From Streptomyces griseocarneus (lineage in GTDB: Bacteria > Actinomycetota > Actinomycetes > Streptomycetales > Streptomycetaceae), in NCBI GenBank assembly GCA_003674045.1, contig PENC01000013.1:116587-180586 (forward strand): 64,000 nt of DNA. The letters are read 5' to 3'. A model generated the notes under the pieces. The model had not been told where the DNA came from and made no database searches. It was given only the letters and a program-made list of their open reading frames with translations. Each line of letters starts with the position of its first letter. The stretch's first letter is position 1. Position numbers and translations under genes: made by a program. Below are positions 43,914-52,864 of this stretch, piece after piece.

Positions 43914-44097
43914 TCACTTCGCCTCCACCCGCGCCTTCCACGGCGTGACGACAACCGGGCGCAGGTGTTCCCCGCCGGACCGGCAGTGCTTCGCCGCGCC
44001 GATCGCGGCGATGCCGTCCTCCACGGCGTGGAAGCGCGCCGTGGCGTCGCCCCTCGGGGTCGTGCGCGGTCCGGTGGAGCACGGCGGAGTCGCTCAC
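43914..44097 (-). pseudogene. Small hypothetical gene, apparently frameshifted
   Basis: A GTG opens VSDSAVLHRTAHDPEG. The protein-like continuation is in the next frame (DATARFHAVEDGIAAIGAAK, then HCRSGGEHLRPVVVTPWKAR) to a TGA at 43914-43916. No start codon follows the nearest in-frame stop in that second frame. I do not recognise the family. A sequencing error or real decay would look the same. Confidence 0.3.
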
Positions 44098-44143
44098 CGG
44101 GACGCTCCAGGAGTACGTGCGACTTCCTGGACACATTGCCCCG

Positions 44144-44758
44144 TCACAGGTCCACGTAGCGCAGATGACGGCCCCTGGCCTCGGTCATCCAGGTCATGTT
44201 GCCGGCGTGGGTGTCTCGCAGCAGTGTGGCGGTGGCGGGGAAGTCCGCGGCCAGCCGCTCCAGATGGCTGAAGGCCTGTTCCTCAAGGTCATGGAAGAGC
44301 TCGACGGCGGCGTCGACGGCTTGCTGCCAGGAGGACGGGCCTTCCGGTCCGGCGTGGGCTGCCGAAGACACCGAGGAGATCGTCGCGCAGCTGGAACGCC
44401 TCGCCCAGCGGTATGGCGAAGGAGGCCAGGAGGCCGAGGACCAGGGCGTTGGCGTCGGCGAGGGTGGCACCGATGTGCAGGGGCGTTCGACGGTGTATTT
44501 GGCGGTCTTGTAGCGGATGATCTTGAGGGCTATGTCGGTTCCGCCGGTGAGGATGGCGGCGCCGGTGCCCAGTCGTTCGGCCATCGCACACGAGCGGCGG
44601 GAGCGGAGCCGACGGGTGTATGCCGTGTGGAGGGTGGGGCGGCCGCGGCGGGTGGCGGAGTGGTCCATGACGTCGTCGTGGATGAGGCTGAGCCGGCGAA
44701 GCCGCCGGTAGAGGCGGTCCTCCCTGTCACCCTTGTGCCCGGCGGGGTTGTGGACCAT
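44144..44758 (-). pseudogene. Decayed polyprenyl diphosphate synthase/terpene synthase remnant
   Basis: The first part reads LSLIHDDVMDHSATRRGRPT, the first aspartate-rich motif (DDxxD plus RRG) of trans-polyprenyl synthases, and then YKTAKYTVERP. The match continues in another frame (LADANALVLGLLASFAIPLG, FQLRDDLLGVFG, the second DDxxD region). The original frame resumes with AVDAAVELFHDLEEQAFSHL and ends LLRDTHAGNMTWMTEARGR, more like the C-terminus of a class I terpene synthase. The N-terminal third of a normal synthase is missing. At least two frame changes and a possible fusion make this non-functional. The 180 bp upstream, to 44,939, hold no gene. Confidence 0.7.
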
Positions 44759-44939
44759 CGGGGGTTTCTCCTCTTGCAGGTGGAGTCCTGGTTCGTGGTC
44801 TCCGCGGATGTGCCTACGACGCCGGATCCCGAGAGGTGACGGCCGACGACGTTGCCGGCGCCGTGCTCGCCCGTGGGGCGTCGAACTCTTGTGAATCCCG
44901 TGAAGCTGGATCGCCGGTCTCGCCCAGGGTGATGCCCGG

Positions 44940-45551
44940 TCAGGCCGGGGCGGTGGCTCGGGGGCGGGGGATGTCGCGGAGGTAGCCCTCGGGGAAGGGC
45001 AGGCGGGCAGGGACACCCTCGGCGGGCTCTTCGAGGTCGTCGTCATACAGGACCCCGTCGGCGCCCAGGGCGTGGTAGCAGTGGACGGCTTCGCGGTGGT
45101 CGCCGCGCAGGAGGGCCTCGAGGGCCAGGAGGTAGGCGGCGGTGGCGTCGCCGATACCGGCGGCGTAGCGCCACCAGAAGCGTGCGCCGGAGTCGTTGCC
45201 GGCGGTGAAATAGATCAGGCAGCCCACCCCTCGGGCACCGGCCGGGTCGGTGAGATCCTCGGCGTGGACGAAGCGCCCGATGCGGCGGCGCGCTCCGGGG
45301 ACGGTGAGCAGGTACCGGCACAAGGTCCGTACGTGATGGTGGAGCAGCCGCGACCCGCCGTCCGGTGGCAGCCCGGGGTCGTTGGCGAGGGCGGCCAGTT
45401 CGGTCCAGGTCCGGCGGACGTCGGTGGCCGCGCGTTGCTGCTCGGCGCGCTCGATGCGCTCCAGCAGGCGGTACCGGTCCGTCGGCTGCTGGAGGAAGGC
45501 GCAGGCGGGTTTGCGGATGCGCATGCCCCGCAGAATGTCGCCGATGGTCAC
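44940..45551 (-). CDS. Hypothetical protein coupled to a sigma factor
   Basis: A 203-residue soluble protein starting at a GTG that overlaps the stop of the sigma-factor gene (GTGA). The N-terminal half is helical and charged (RYRLLERIERAEQQRAATDV). The second half has FWWRYAAGIGDATAAYLLAL and REAVHCYHALGA, like tetratricopeptide or Sel1-type helical repeats found in sigma-linked Streptomyces proteins. The C-terminus is PFPEGYLRDIPRPR. No anti-sigma zinc motif or membrane segment is visible. Translational coupling suggests that it works with or controls the sigma factor. The family is not recognised with confidence. Confidence 0.7.
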   Translation of the reverse strand: MTIGDILRGMRIRKPACAFLQQPTDRYRLLERIERAEQQRAATDVRRTWTELAALANDPGLPPDGGSRLLHHHVRTLCRYLLTVPGARRRIGRFVHAEDLTDPAGARGVGCLIYFTAGNDSGARFWWRYAAGIGDATAAYLLALEALLRGDHREAVHCYHALGADGVLYDDDLEEPAEGVPARLPFPEGYLRDIPRPRATAPA

Positions 45552-46111
45552 GGGTTTCCCTTCGCCGGCCGGCCTTCGCCGAGCACCGCGGCCAGGGCGG
45601 TCCGCCCGGCCTTCAGGTGCGAGCGGACGGTGGAAGCGGCCAGGCCGGTGATGTCGGCGATTTCGGAAATGGGGCTGCCGAGGATGTCGCGCAGGAAGAC
45701 GCACGTGCGCTGACGGCCGGGCAGCTTCTCGATCGCCTGGTGGACATCGAGGCGCAGGGCGGCCTGGTCGGCCTCGTCGCGCGAGATCCCGGCCACGGGC
45801 CGGCAGGTCTCCTCGAGTGCCACTACCGGCAGCGGGCGGCGGTCCCGGGCGCGCAGCACGTCGATCACCGCGTCCTTGAGGATCTTGAAGCAGAAGGCGT
45901 CGAGGTTCTCACTGGCCAGGGCCGTGTCCCAGCGTCCGAAGATGCGGAAGAGGGCGACGTTGGCCGCTTCCCGGGCGTCATCCCAGGCCATCAGCCGGGA
46001 GTAGGCCCATTTCACGTAGCCCTCGTGCTTGCGCCGGGCGAAGGACTCGAAAAGCAGTAGCCGACGCTGGTGCTGCGCGTCCGCTCCGGTCGGCGCCTCC
46101 CCGCCGCTCAC
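45548..46111 (-). CDS. ECF-like RNA polymerase sigma factor
   Basis: About 187 residues. Region 2 is visible as YVKWAYSRLMAWDDAREAAN, FRIFGRWDTAL and FCFKILKDAVIDVLRARDRR. Region 4 is visible as AIEKLPGRQRTCVFLRDILG, followed by SEIADITGLAASTVRSHLKA, a helix-turn-helix for -35 binding. The exact start is uncertain: GTG at 46,111 is used here, GTG at 46,114 and TTG at 46,126 are in frame, and none has a clear ribosome site. An A/T-rich stretch near 46,325-46,360 may hold its promoter. It overlaps the downstream hypothetical gene, its likely regulatory partner. Confidence 0.85.
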   Translation of the reverse strand: MSGGEAPTGADAQHQRRLLLFESFARRKHEGYVKWAYSRLMAWDDAREAANVALFRIFGRWDTALASENLDAFCFKILKDAVIDVLRARDRRPLPVVALEETCRPVAGISRDEADQAALRLDVHQAIEKLPGRQRTCVFLRDILGSPISEIADITGLAASTVRSHLKAGRTALAAVLGEGRPAKGNP

Positions 46112-46416
46112 CACCCGGCCCGGCAAGGGCAGCAGGACCAGGCGGAGCCGGGCGCAGTTCGACGGGCATGTCCGCCGGAGGCCTCCCCCGCACAGCGCGC
46201 CGGGCGCGCGGTGCCATCACACACGTTGTGGTTCCTTTGCACGCAGGGCCGGGCGGCCTCCCCTTCACAGCCCGGAAGAGCAGGACGCTCTCACCCTCCT
46301 ACGCCGTCCCAGCTACCTCCCGCGTCCAGTCCGGGCCGAGAAAATATTGCCGTAACGTAACTGCTAGATCACAACACCGTCTGGCGGTGGACGGCCTCAC
46401 CGGCTCCGATCGATCG

Positions 46417-46650
46417 CTATCGGGGTACGGCATCGGGCGAAGCGGCGGGGGCCTCTGGCAAAGTCGCCTCCGTACGGGATCGCTGTCCACCGTCGAACAC
46501 CTCGGCCAGGGCGTTCAGTCCCTCGGAGTGCTCCTGAGCACCCCAGGCCGTCTTGCCGGCCCGACTCCGCCCTTTGCCAGAAGCCCGCACTCCTCAGGTA
46601 GTCGACGACTTTGTTCGCTTCTCCAGGATGCGTGTCCTCGTTGAGCCGGG
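46417..46650 (-). pseudogene. Possible protein remnant upstream of the sigma gene
   Basis: The 46,127-46,709 gap has no intact gene. On the minus strand, DTHPGEANKVVDYLRSAGF in one frame is followed in another by AWGAQEHSEGLNALAEVFDG, ending DAVPR-stop at 46417. Both stretches look protein-like, but there is no start codon for the second. The family is unknown. This may be chance. Confidence 0.22.
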
Positions 46651-46709
46651 GATGTCGCGTGTACGGGTGTCTGCGCTGTGGTCCACGCCGCGAGGTCGCG
46701 GACGGCTGG

Positions 46710-46859
46710 TCAGTAGTGGCTGGGGTGGTTCCACCAAGCGGCGCTGGTGACGGTGTCATGGGGAGCCTTGCCGGTCCCGGCGCAGGAGGAGATGGCGGCG
46801 AGCCCGAGGGCGAGGCTGGCGAGGCTGGCGAGGGTGCCGATGGCGATGCGTGTGAGCAC
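46710..46859 (-). CDS. Small putative lipoprotein
   Basis: A 49-residue peptide beginning at a GTG with GAAGGA 7 nt upstream. RIAIGTLASLASLALGLAAI is a signal-peptide hydrophobic core, followed by SSC (C26), which fits a lipobox-like cleavage and lipidation site. The mature part is only about 24 residues, ending AAWWNHPSHY. The size and form match tiny exported Streptomyces proteins without a known role. Confidence 0.5.
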   Translation of the reverse strand: MLTRIAIGTLASLASLALGLAAISSCAGTGKAPHDTVTSAAWWNHPSHY

Positions 46860-47037
46860 GGATGGGTCCTTCGTGGTCTCGAGTGGATTGGCGGCGGCCA
46901 GTACAGCGTCTGCGGATCGACAAATGATCACTGTTGTGTGTACAGCTCACAAAAGGCGATCCCGGATCCCGGAGAGGAAGCGGCTTGTTGTCCGATTCAT
47001 AGCCGCCGTGCCAGCTGATGCTGAAGAGCTCTGCGGC

Positions 47038-47354
47038 ATGGACGAGGGAATCGCACACCGGAGGGTGTACGGGACCTATCACGACGACCCGGACCCGGGC
47101 CCGCAGCCCGGACGCGCGTACGTCGAGCTGGTCGGCGGACCGCTGGACGGACAGCTGATGGACGTGACGGGGTGCACCGATGTGCACCGATGCCGACCTC
47201 GCCGAGGGAGTCGCGCTCATCGCTGAGGACGGCCTGTACGGACCGGGGGGGACGCACGTTCCACGGACACAGCCCCTCCGGGACCGCGGCGTCGGCCTTC
47301 TCGGTCTTGGCTGCGATCGAGAAGGCCGATGGTTGCGCTACGGAGAGGCCCTAA
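47038..47354 (+). pseudogene. Small hypothetical protein broken by a 10-bp tandem duplication
   Basis: The reading starts MDEGIAHRRVYGTYHDD and runs through AYVELVGGPLDGQLMDVTG. There the 10-mer GTGCACCGAT occurs twice in tandem (47172-47181, 47182-47191). Removing one copy restores CTDADLAEGVALIAEDGLYG in frame. A second frame change probably lies in a run of seven G shortly after (YGPGG then RTFHGHSPSG to a TAA at 47,352-47,354). The YVELVGGPLDG opening is one I associate with small conserved Streptomyces proteins of unknown function. Confidence 0.6.
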
Positions 47355-47816
47355 CCTTCCCAGCTGCGCTGCCCCGCTCCACCAATCGTTGGCATCACAT
47401 CCGCGACCGAGACGTCCCAGCGGTACTTGCGATAGGCCTCGGACGCCTTCCTGGGAATGTTGCAGATGCCGACCACGCGGTGAGCGTGGGCTTTGGTGAG
47501 GGCTGCCCAGTTTTTCTCGATGAGGTTGGGCTGCAGGTCGACCTTGCCGGTGGAGATGTCGTAGCGGATGTAGCTGCTGCCGGACAGGAAGTAGATCTTG
47601 TCGGTCTTCTCCAGGTACATCGACGGGGTGGACCGGCCCGGACGACGCCGCCCGGTTGAGCCAGTCCAGCGCCTCCCCGGACCCCTTCCACGCCTTCGTG
47701 AAGGGGCCGCTGACCTCCAGCTTGTCGCCGTTCTTCTCGGCCACCCCGAACAGGGCCTTCTCCCCGTTGAGCTGCTCGACGACAAAGCAGCAGTGCGTCA
47801 GGTCGTGTTCCGCCAT
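47351..47816 (-). pseudogene. Hemopexin-like protein gene with a frameshift
   Basis: An ATG with GGAGGG just upstream opens MAEHDLTHCCFVVEQLNGEK, followed by KLEVSGPFTKAWKGSGEALD. Near 47,640 the protein shifts frame to MYLEKTDKIYFLSGSSYIRY and DISTGKVDLQP. These match a hemopexin-type repeat (K-x-Y-F-x-x-G-S-x-Y-x-R-Y-D). It continues NWAALTKAHAH to a TAG at 47,351. A single-base indel would rejoin the halves at about 155 residues. Otherwise the gene is intact, so a recent mutation or a sequencing error are equally possible. Confidence 0.65.
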
Positions 47817-48365
47817 ACGCCCTCCAAGGGCCAGATGTCGGCATCGGCTACCAGCGGGCCGACCGTACCGCCGAGCACAGCTGACACACGGCTCCGGCAT
47901 GCCGGACGCGCCGTGCCGTCCAGCTCACCCGAACCGGTCATCATCGGCTCGCTGCAGGGGCGCGAAGGCGAGAAGCCGCGCCCCCGAACGCAGAAGACCC
48001 GACAGCCGGATCAGGAACGGCGTCGCGGCCGCAGGCCGCTCGGCCGATATGTCGGTGGGGTAGCGGCGCTCGCGCACCCCGTGGTCACCGGCGTTCCCAA
48101 ACCTGTGAGCCAGGCAGTCACACGGAGGAGTGGCCGAGGTGGAACCGGTTCCCGCGATGCCGTAGAACTGCGACAACAGGGCCTCCTGGACGGCTTGTTG
48201 GCGTAGACACCCTTCGGGCTACCAAGAGGCCCTGCTTTGATGCGCGGAAGCCGCCGCAGTCATCCGATCGAGACTCCCGCCCGACCGACACCCCTTGAGA
48301 TCGGAAGGCCAAGCCGCTGAGTATTGCCCAGCGCTGTCTGCCCCGGTCGTGCCAGGATGCTCGGC
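47817..48365. other. Gap without a recognisable gene
   Basis: About 550 bp between the hemopexin-like pseudogene and the methyltransferase gene. Open frames here are arginine/proline-rich shadows. I see no hairpin, tRNA or protein-like stretch worth calling. Confidence 0.5.
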
Positions 48366-49130
48366 ATGTCTGCTCGTGCACTGAGCTTCGGCGCAATCGC
48401 GGAAGCCTATGAAAGGTTCCGGCCGGGGTATCCCAAAGAGCTCCTCGACTTGGTGATGACGTACGCGGGCCGACCGGTTCGCACTGCCCTGGAGATCGGA
48501 GCAGGGACAGGAAAAGCAACCCGCTTGTTCGCTGAGCATGGGGTCACGGTCACGGCGACGGAGCCCGACCCCGCCATGCTCGCCGAGCTGACCAAGGCGG
48601 TGCCAGCGAACGTGACGACCGTGCGGGCCGCGTTCGAGGATCTGCGGTCAGGTGAAACCTATGGGCTGGTCTATGCGGCGGCAGCCCTGCATTGGACGCG
48701 CCCGGAGGATCGGTGGTCAAGAGTAGCCGCGCTACTGGAACCGGAGGGTGTGTTTGCCTCGTTCGGCGGCCCGGTGCAGCTGGCCGACCCGGCAGTCGAG
48801 GAGTCTGTGCGTGCGGCACGGGCGCCGTTCCTGGAAAGCGACGAGGTTCCATCTCCCGACGGGACGACTCCGGATGAGGAGATGCAGTGGCCGGGTACGG
48901 AGCTGCAACGGTCTCCGTTCTTCGTCGACGTTCAGCAGGCCGTCGTCAAGCGGCGCTTGACGATGAGCGCACCTGGCTACGTTGGCTACCTGTCGACCGT
49001 CTCGGCGTATCTCCAACTGCCGCAATCGAGGCGACAGCAGGCGTACGACGCGATCACGGGGGTCCTGCCCGAGACAGTCGAGATCGCCGCCGACATCATC
49101 GTCCATCTCGCGCGTCGGCGGGCCGAGTAG
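48366..49130 (+). CDS. Class I SAM-dependent methyltransferase
   Basis: A 254-residue methyltransferase of the Methyltransf_11/25 type. ALEIGAGTGKATRLFAEHG (about 40-58) is motif I, the SAM-binding glycine loop, and VTATEPDPAMLAEL is motif II with its acidic end. YGLVYAAAALHWTRPEDRW and VAALLEPEGVFASFGG give the later motifs. RPGYPKELLDLV upstream is typical of this UbiE-like subgroup. The start chosen is the second of two nearby ATGs, because AGGA lies at the right distance. It is a stand-alone gene, with no biosynthetic neighbour to suggest a substrate. Confidence 0.88.
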   Translation: MSARALSFGAIAEAYERFRPGYPKELLDLVMTYAGRPVRTALEIGAGTGKATRLFAEHGVTVTATEPDPAMLAELTKAVPANVTTVRAAFEDLRSGETYGLVYAAAALHWTRPEDRWSRVAALLEPEGVFASFGGPVQLADPAVEESVRAARAPFLESDEVPSPDGTTPDEEMQWPGTELQRSPFFVDVQQAVVKRRLTMSAPGYVGYLSTVSAYLQLPQSRRQQAYDAITGVLPETVEIAADIIVHLARRRAE

Positions 49131-49574
49131 GGGCGGCACTCCTCCTTGGACCACGGCGAGCCTCACGCGACTGCCTGCGCCAAGATGACCATGTACGCAG
49201 CCTTCTCATGCCCGGCACCCATCACAACCACCCGATATTGAGACTGCCGTTCGAGCGACACTGCTCAAGATCGGAATAACAACAGCCGCTTACAGGTGCC
49301 TGGACGGGAATAACGGCGTGGTTTACAGAGCACCTGCCGATCTACGACTCCCACCAGCGGGCGGGCGCCGTCGGCACCGTTCTTGATTCGCCAGTCACAC
49401 GGCCGCGCAGTGGGTGATGCCGCGGACACGGCGGCGTACGACGGGGGTGGGATGGGGCTGAAGTGCCACTTCGCTTGGGGAGGACCTGAGTTTGTTCTTC
49501 GCCTCGCGGTTTCCTGGGGCAGAGCGCACCCGCGAGAATGTCCCCGGGTGCTCCTTCGGGGGAGGAGAATCGCC
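49131..49574. other. Gap without a recognisable gene
   Basis: About 440 bp downstream of the methyltransferase gene. The open frames have no protein-like character or ribosome sites. The right end holds GGAGGAG for the next gene. Confidence 0.45.
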
Positions 49575-50174
49575 GTGGGGTATGCAAGCCGGGGTCTACG
49601 TACTCGCCTCATCGTCATCTGGGCCGTCGCCGCGGCGGTGGTCGTCGCTGCATGGGTTATGGCGGGATTCATGTTCCGGTCGGAGCCGCAGGGCACGCTG
49701 CTGTACGGGGTCGCGCCGTGGGCGTCGCGGGGTCCAGCAGCGAACATCACGGTCGTCGGCATCACAACCGGCGATTGCTCGTCACCGTCCCGCGTCACCG
49801 GCCGTGCGGACGCCTATTCCTGCCAGTGGGCCATGGGCGCGATGGACCCCTGCTTCGCCCCACCTGTCTACTCCGAGGTGACCGAACGCCGGGTGCTCTG
49901 CCCTGTCGACGGTTCGGTCACCCGGTTCCGTGAGTTGACCACCGCCTACATGCTGAACGGTCAACCAGCAGGCAGTCGAGGAGAGTTCGCAGTACGCCTG
50001 GCCGACGGACAGACCTGCTGGGCCGTCGGTACGCCCGGACTGGCCCGCTACCAGTGTCCCGAAGGCACGCTCCAGGGCCCGCTGCACGGCCCCCGCACCC
50101 GGCGGACCGCTCAGTACCTGCCGACGGGCCGGAGCGCGGCCCGAAGCGTGCGGGTGGCCGTCGCCTACCGCTGA
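49575..50174 (+). CDS. Membrane-anchored exported hypothetical protein
   Basis: A 199-residue protein starting at a GTG with GGAGGAG upstream. RLIVIWAVAAAVVVAAWVMA (about 11-30) is one transmembrane anchor. The rest is extracellular-looking, with six cysteines including CSSPSR, YSCQW, DPCF, VLCPVDG, TCWAV and YQCPEG, so disulfides are likely. I do not recognise the family. It lies 25 nt upstream of another N-terminally anchored protein gene, so the two probably form an operon. Confidence 0.7.
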   Translation: MGYASRGLRTRLIVIWAVAAAVVVAAWVMAGFMFRSEPQGTLLYGVAPWASRGPAANITVVGITTGDCSSPSRVTGRADAYSCQWAMGAMDPCFAPPVYSEVTERRVLCPVDGSVTRFRELTTAYMLNGQPAGSRGEFAVRLADGQTCWAVGTPGLARYQCPEGTLQGPLHGPRTRRTAQYLPTGRSAARSVRVAVAYR

Positions 50175-50199
50175 CCGGACATACGCCTCGGGGGAATCC

Positions 50200-51093
50200 A
50201 TGACCACCGCCGTACCGCCGCCACCCCCCTACCCGCCCTCGCCTCCTCAACGGCCCGGCACAGACTCCGGTTGGTGGTCGCGGTGGCGTGCCCCGCTGGT
50301 CGGTCCGCTGGTAGTGGCCGTGCTGTTGGCTGCCGTACCGTTCGCCTGGCACCAGGCCGGGCACCTCCTGGCCGACGAACCCGCGGTCGTCCGGGTCCTG
50401 TCCACGACCGTTTTCCACACCGATAACGAGGGTGATACATATGTCTTCCCGGACGCGCTGGACCTGACCCTGGCGGAGCGCCGTTCGGCATACGCGGCAG
50501 AGCCAGCGCGGTCGGGCAGCTGGGAAACGGCCGATCGATGGTTCCGGTCCCGCGGTGGCGTGGACCCGGACGCGTCGGACGTCCAGGTCGTTCTCCAAGG
50601 AGTGCGGCAGACTCCGGTCCGGATCACGGACCTGGAGGTGAACGCGGACTGCATCGCCCCTCTCACCGGCACTCTGATGCTCGCGCCGGCGGCGGGCGAG
50701 GACGACAGCATCCGGATAGGCGTCGATCTGGATTCCGCCCGCAGGGTGCCGTACATCCGCGACGGCTCGGGGAAGAAGACGCCGTACTTCCCCGAGCACA
50801 CGATCTCGCTGGCAGAGAAAGAACAGGTGGTGCTCGACATCCTCGCCACCACCACACGGCACTACTGCGCCTATACCTACCGCCTCAAGATCCTTACGGA
50901 AGACGGTGAGCGGAGCCTCACCATCGATGAACACGGTCAGCCGTTCAAGGTATCAGCTGCACCTTTCACGAAAGTGGGCGAGTTCTGGAAGCCCCCCACC
51001 TTCCGCAGGCTCTACATCGGCGGCGATCTGAACCACACCGGTGCTGTGGACCCCTGGGCACCCAAGGACCCGAAGACGTACCTTGCACCTTGA
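50200..51093 (+). CDS. Proline-rich membrane-anchored hypothetical protein
   Basis: A 297-residue protein. The first 22 residues are proline-rich (TTAVPPPPPYPPSPPQRP), followed by a single membrane segment, LVGPLVVAVLLAAVPFAW (about 33-50). The large outside domain contains VRITDLEVNADC and HYCAYTYRLKI with two cysteines, and a C-terminal YIGGDLNHTG. Proline-rich cytoplasmic tail, one helix and an exported beta-rich domain is a common actinomycete layout of unknown role. It follows the previous anchored gene closely and may act with it. Confidence 0.75.
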   Translation: MTTAVPPPPPYPPSPPQRPGTDSGWWSRWRAPLVGPLVVAVLLAAVPFAWHQAGHLLADEPAVVRVLSTTVFHTDNEGDTYVFPDALDLTLAERRSAYAAEPARSGSWETADRWFRSRGGVDPDASDVQVVLQGVRQTPVRITDLEVNADCIAPLTGTLMLAPAAGEDDSIRIGVDLDSARRVPYIRDGSGKKTPYFPEHTISLAEKEQVVLDILATTTRHYCAYTYRLKILTEDGERSLTIDEHGQPFKVSAAPFTKVGEFWKPPTFRRLYIGGDLNHTGAVDPWAPKDPKTYLAP

Positions 51094-51754
51094 AGGAAGC
51101 GCGCGGGAACTTCCCGTGCGCCAGGGGGACTCGTTGCCTCCGGTGTCACCCCATGTCGTAGCGGGCACAGCCAGCGGTAAATCAAGGCTGGCGATCGGGT
51201 ATCCGCCCCCGTGTTCGAGACACCGTGCGCGGAGCTTTCCCGGCGCCCCAGCGAGCGCCCATCGACGGCCGCGGCACCCTCAACTCCGACTCCTGACGCC
51301 AGGCCGGATGGACCGTCCGGGCCCTCGGACGTCCTTGAGCCCCTACTACTACGGGCCCTCCAGGATGAACTGCCTGGTCAAGGACCCATGACTGTTTGTT
51401 GCAAGGGACTGAGGCGGCGGCCTGCGGGCTTGCCGCACCGTGCCGGACCCAGTGCTGGAAGTAGGCGATCGTGTCGTCGGCACGGGCTTGTCCGCTGCGG
51501 TGGATCTTTCCGGTGCCGCCGCGGTCGACGGCGGCTGCCCCCTCGACCTCGCCGACGATCCGCATCAGGCCCAGGGTGTAGGGCAGGTGGCTGACGAAGG
51601 CTGCTCCGACCTGCGGGGTCATTCGCCGGCCGCCGAGGCTGACGGACGCTCCCGCTCGGCGGTGTGAAGGAGTGCAAACCACTGGCCCGGGTGCGTTCCG
51701 GGCCCCGCTGGCGCACGTCCGGGGGCCTGGGCGGGCTGGGCGGGGCGGGTGGTG
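51094..51754. other. Gap with one doubtful minus-strand ORF
   Basis: About 660 bp between two genes that converge on it. On the minus strand, 51,182-51,622 could encode 146 residues with protein-like parts (AAFVSHLPYTLGLMRIVGEV and ARADDTIAYFQHWVRHG), then drifts into low-complexity sequence. There is no Shine-Dalgarno and I recognise no family. It may be a remnant. Confidence 0.3.
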
Positions 51755-52597
51755 TCAGGTGGTGAAGGTCTGGTGGCCGAGGACGCGGAGGAATTCCAGG
51801 CGTTCGGCGGCGTCGGTGCCGGGCTGGGGCCGGTAGAGGAAGAGGCGGTTGCCGGTGCTGGGGCTGAGGACGACGTCGCATTGCAGGTCGAGGCGGCCGA
51901 CGTGCGGGTGGAGGAGGGTCTTGCGGGCGGAGCGGACGGTGGCGACCTCGCCCAGTTCCCAGATGGCGGAGAACTCCGCGCTGCGCTCGAGCAGGTCGTC
52001 GACGAGTTGCTCGCCTGCCGGGTGGGGGCCGTGGCGGAAGACGGCCGCGCGCAGGTCGGCGACGATGACGCGGCCGAGTGCCTCGTGGTCCTCCTGCGGG
52101 TAGAGCCGGCGGCCTTCGGGGTGGGTGAACCAGAGCCAGGCGCCGTTGCCCTCCCGGCCCGGGCGGTTGGCCAGCGGTCCCAGCAGGGCGACGGCCGCGG
52201 CGTTCTGCACGATCACCGTGCCGAGCTCGTCGACGATCTGCGCGGGGGTGTCGGTGAGGGCGTCGACGATGTGCATCAGCCCGGGGTCGGCGTAGCCGTC
52301 GGCGGAGCGGTGCTGCGGGGGCTGGTAGCCGGCGACGGCGTAGAGGTGGTCGCGTTCGTCGGTGGACAGACGCAGGGCGCGGGCGAGGGAGCCGATCAGG
52401 GCTTCGGAGGGGTTGACTCCGCGTGCCTGTTCGAGGCGTTCGTAGTAGTCGGTGGAGATGTTCGCCAGCATGGCCACTTCCTCGCGGCGCAGGCCGGGGG
52501 TGCGGCGCCGTCCGCCGGGGACGAGGCCGACGTCGGCGGGGCGCAGGGCCTCGCGGCGGGCGCGCAGGAAGCGGCCCAGCTCTCGGTGGTCGGTCAT
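51755..52597 (-). CDS. MmyB-like XRE-family transcriptional regulator
   Basis: A 280-residue regulator. The N-terminal helix-turn-helix reads LGRFLRARREALRPADVGL, RTPGLRREEVAMLANIS and TDYYERLEQARGVNPS, the hallmark of the MmyB-like group. The C-terminal ligand-sensing domain has LSTDERDHLYAVAGYQPP, IVDELGTVIVQNAAAVALLG and the late RLEFLRVLG. It diverges from an SDR gene across 267 bp. In Streptomyces such regulators commonly control an adjacent divergently transcribed SDR or oxidoreductase gene, probably the case here. The ATG is the natural start. Confidence 0.93.
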   Translation of the reverse strand: MTDHRELGRFLRARREALRPADVGLVPGGRRRTPGLRREEVAMLANISTDYYERLEQARGVNPSEALIGSLARALRLSTDERDHLYAVAGYQPPQHRSADGYADPGLMHIVDALTDTPAQIVDELGTVIVQNAAAVALLGPLANRPGREGNGAWLWFTHPEGRRLYPQEDHEALGRVIVADLRAAVFRHGPHPAGEQLVDDLLERSAEFSAIWELGEVATVRSARKTLLHPHVGRLDLQCDVVLSPSTGNRLFLYRPQPGTDAAERLEFLRVLGHQTFTT

Positions 52598-52864
52598 GTG
52601 CGGTGCTCTCTGGCGGTACGGCGGGCACTGCGAAGCAAAATCGGGGCGGGGCGCGCTCCGCAGGCGTTGACATGACCAGCTTGGTACGTCCGCCTCCGGT
52701 TATCCACGCACTGCCGGACCGACGATAAACGCACCGTGGATACCTCCTCGTGCCCGCAGCAGGCTGGGAGACAGCCGCCGGGAGACCTCCTCCCGGGCCG
52801 GTGTTTTCGCACGTAGACGGCGCTTCGAAGGCAGCCGTCGAGCACTGCTGAGGAGCTTCATCCC

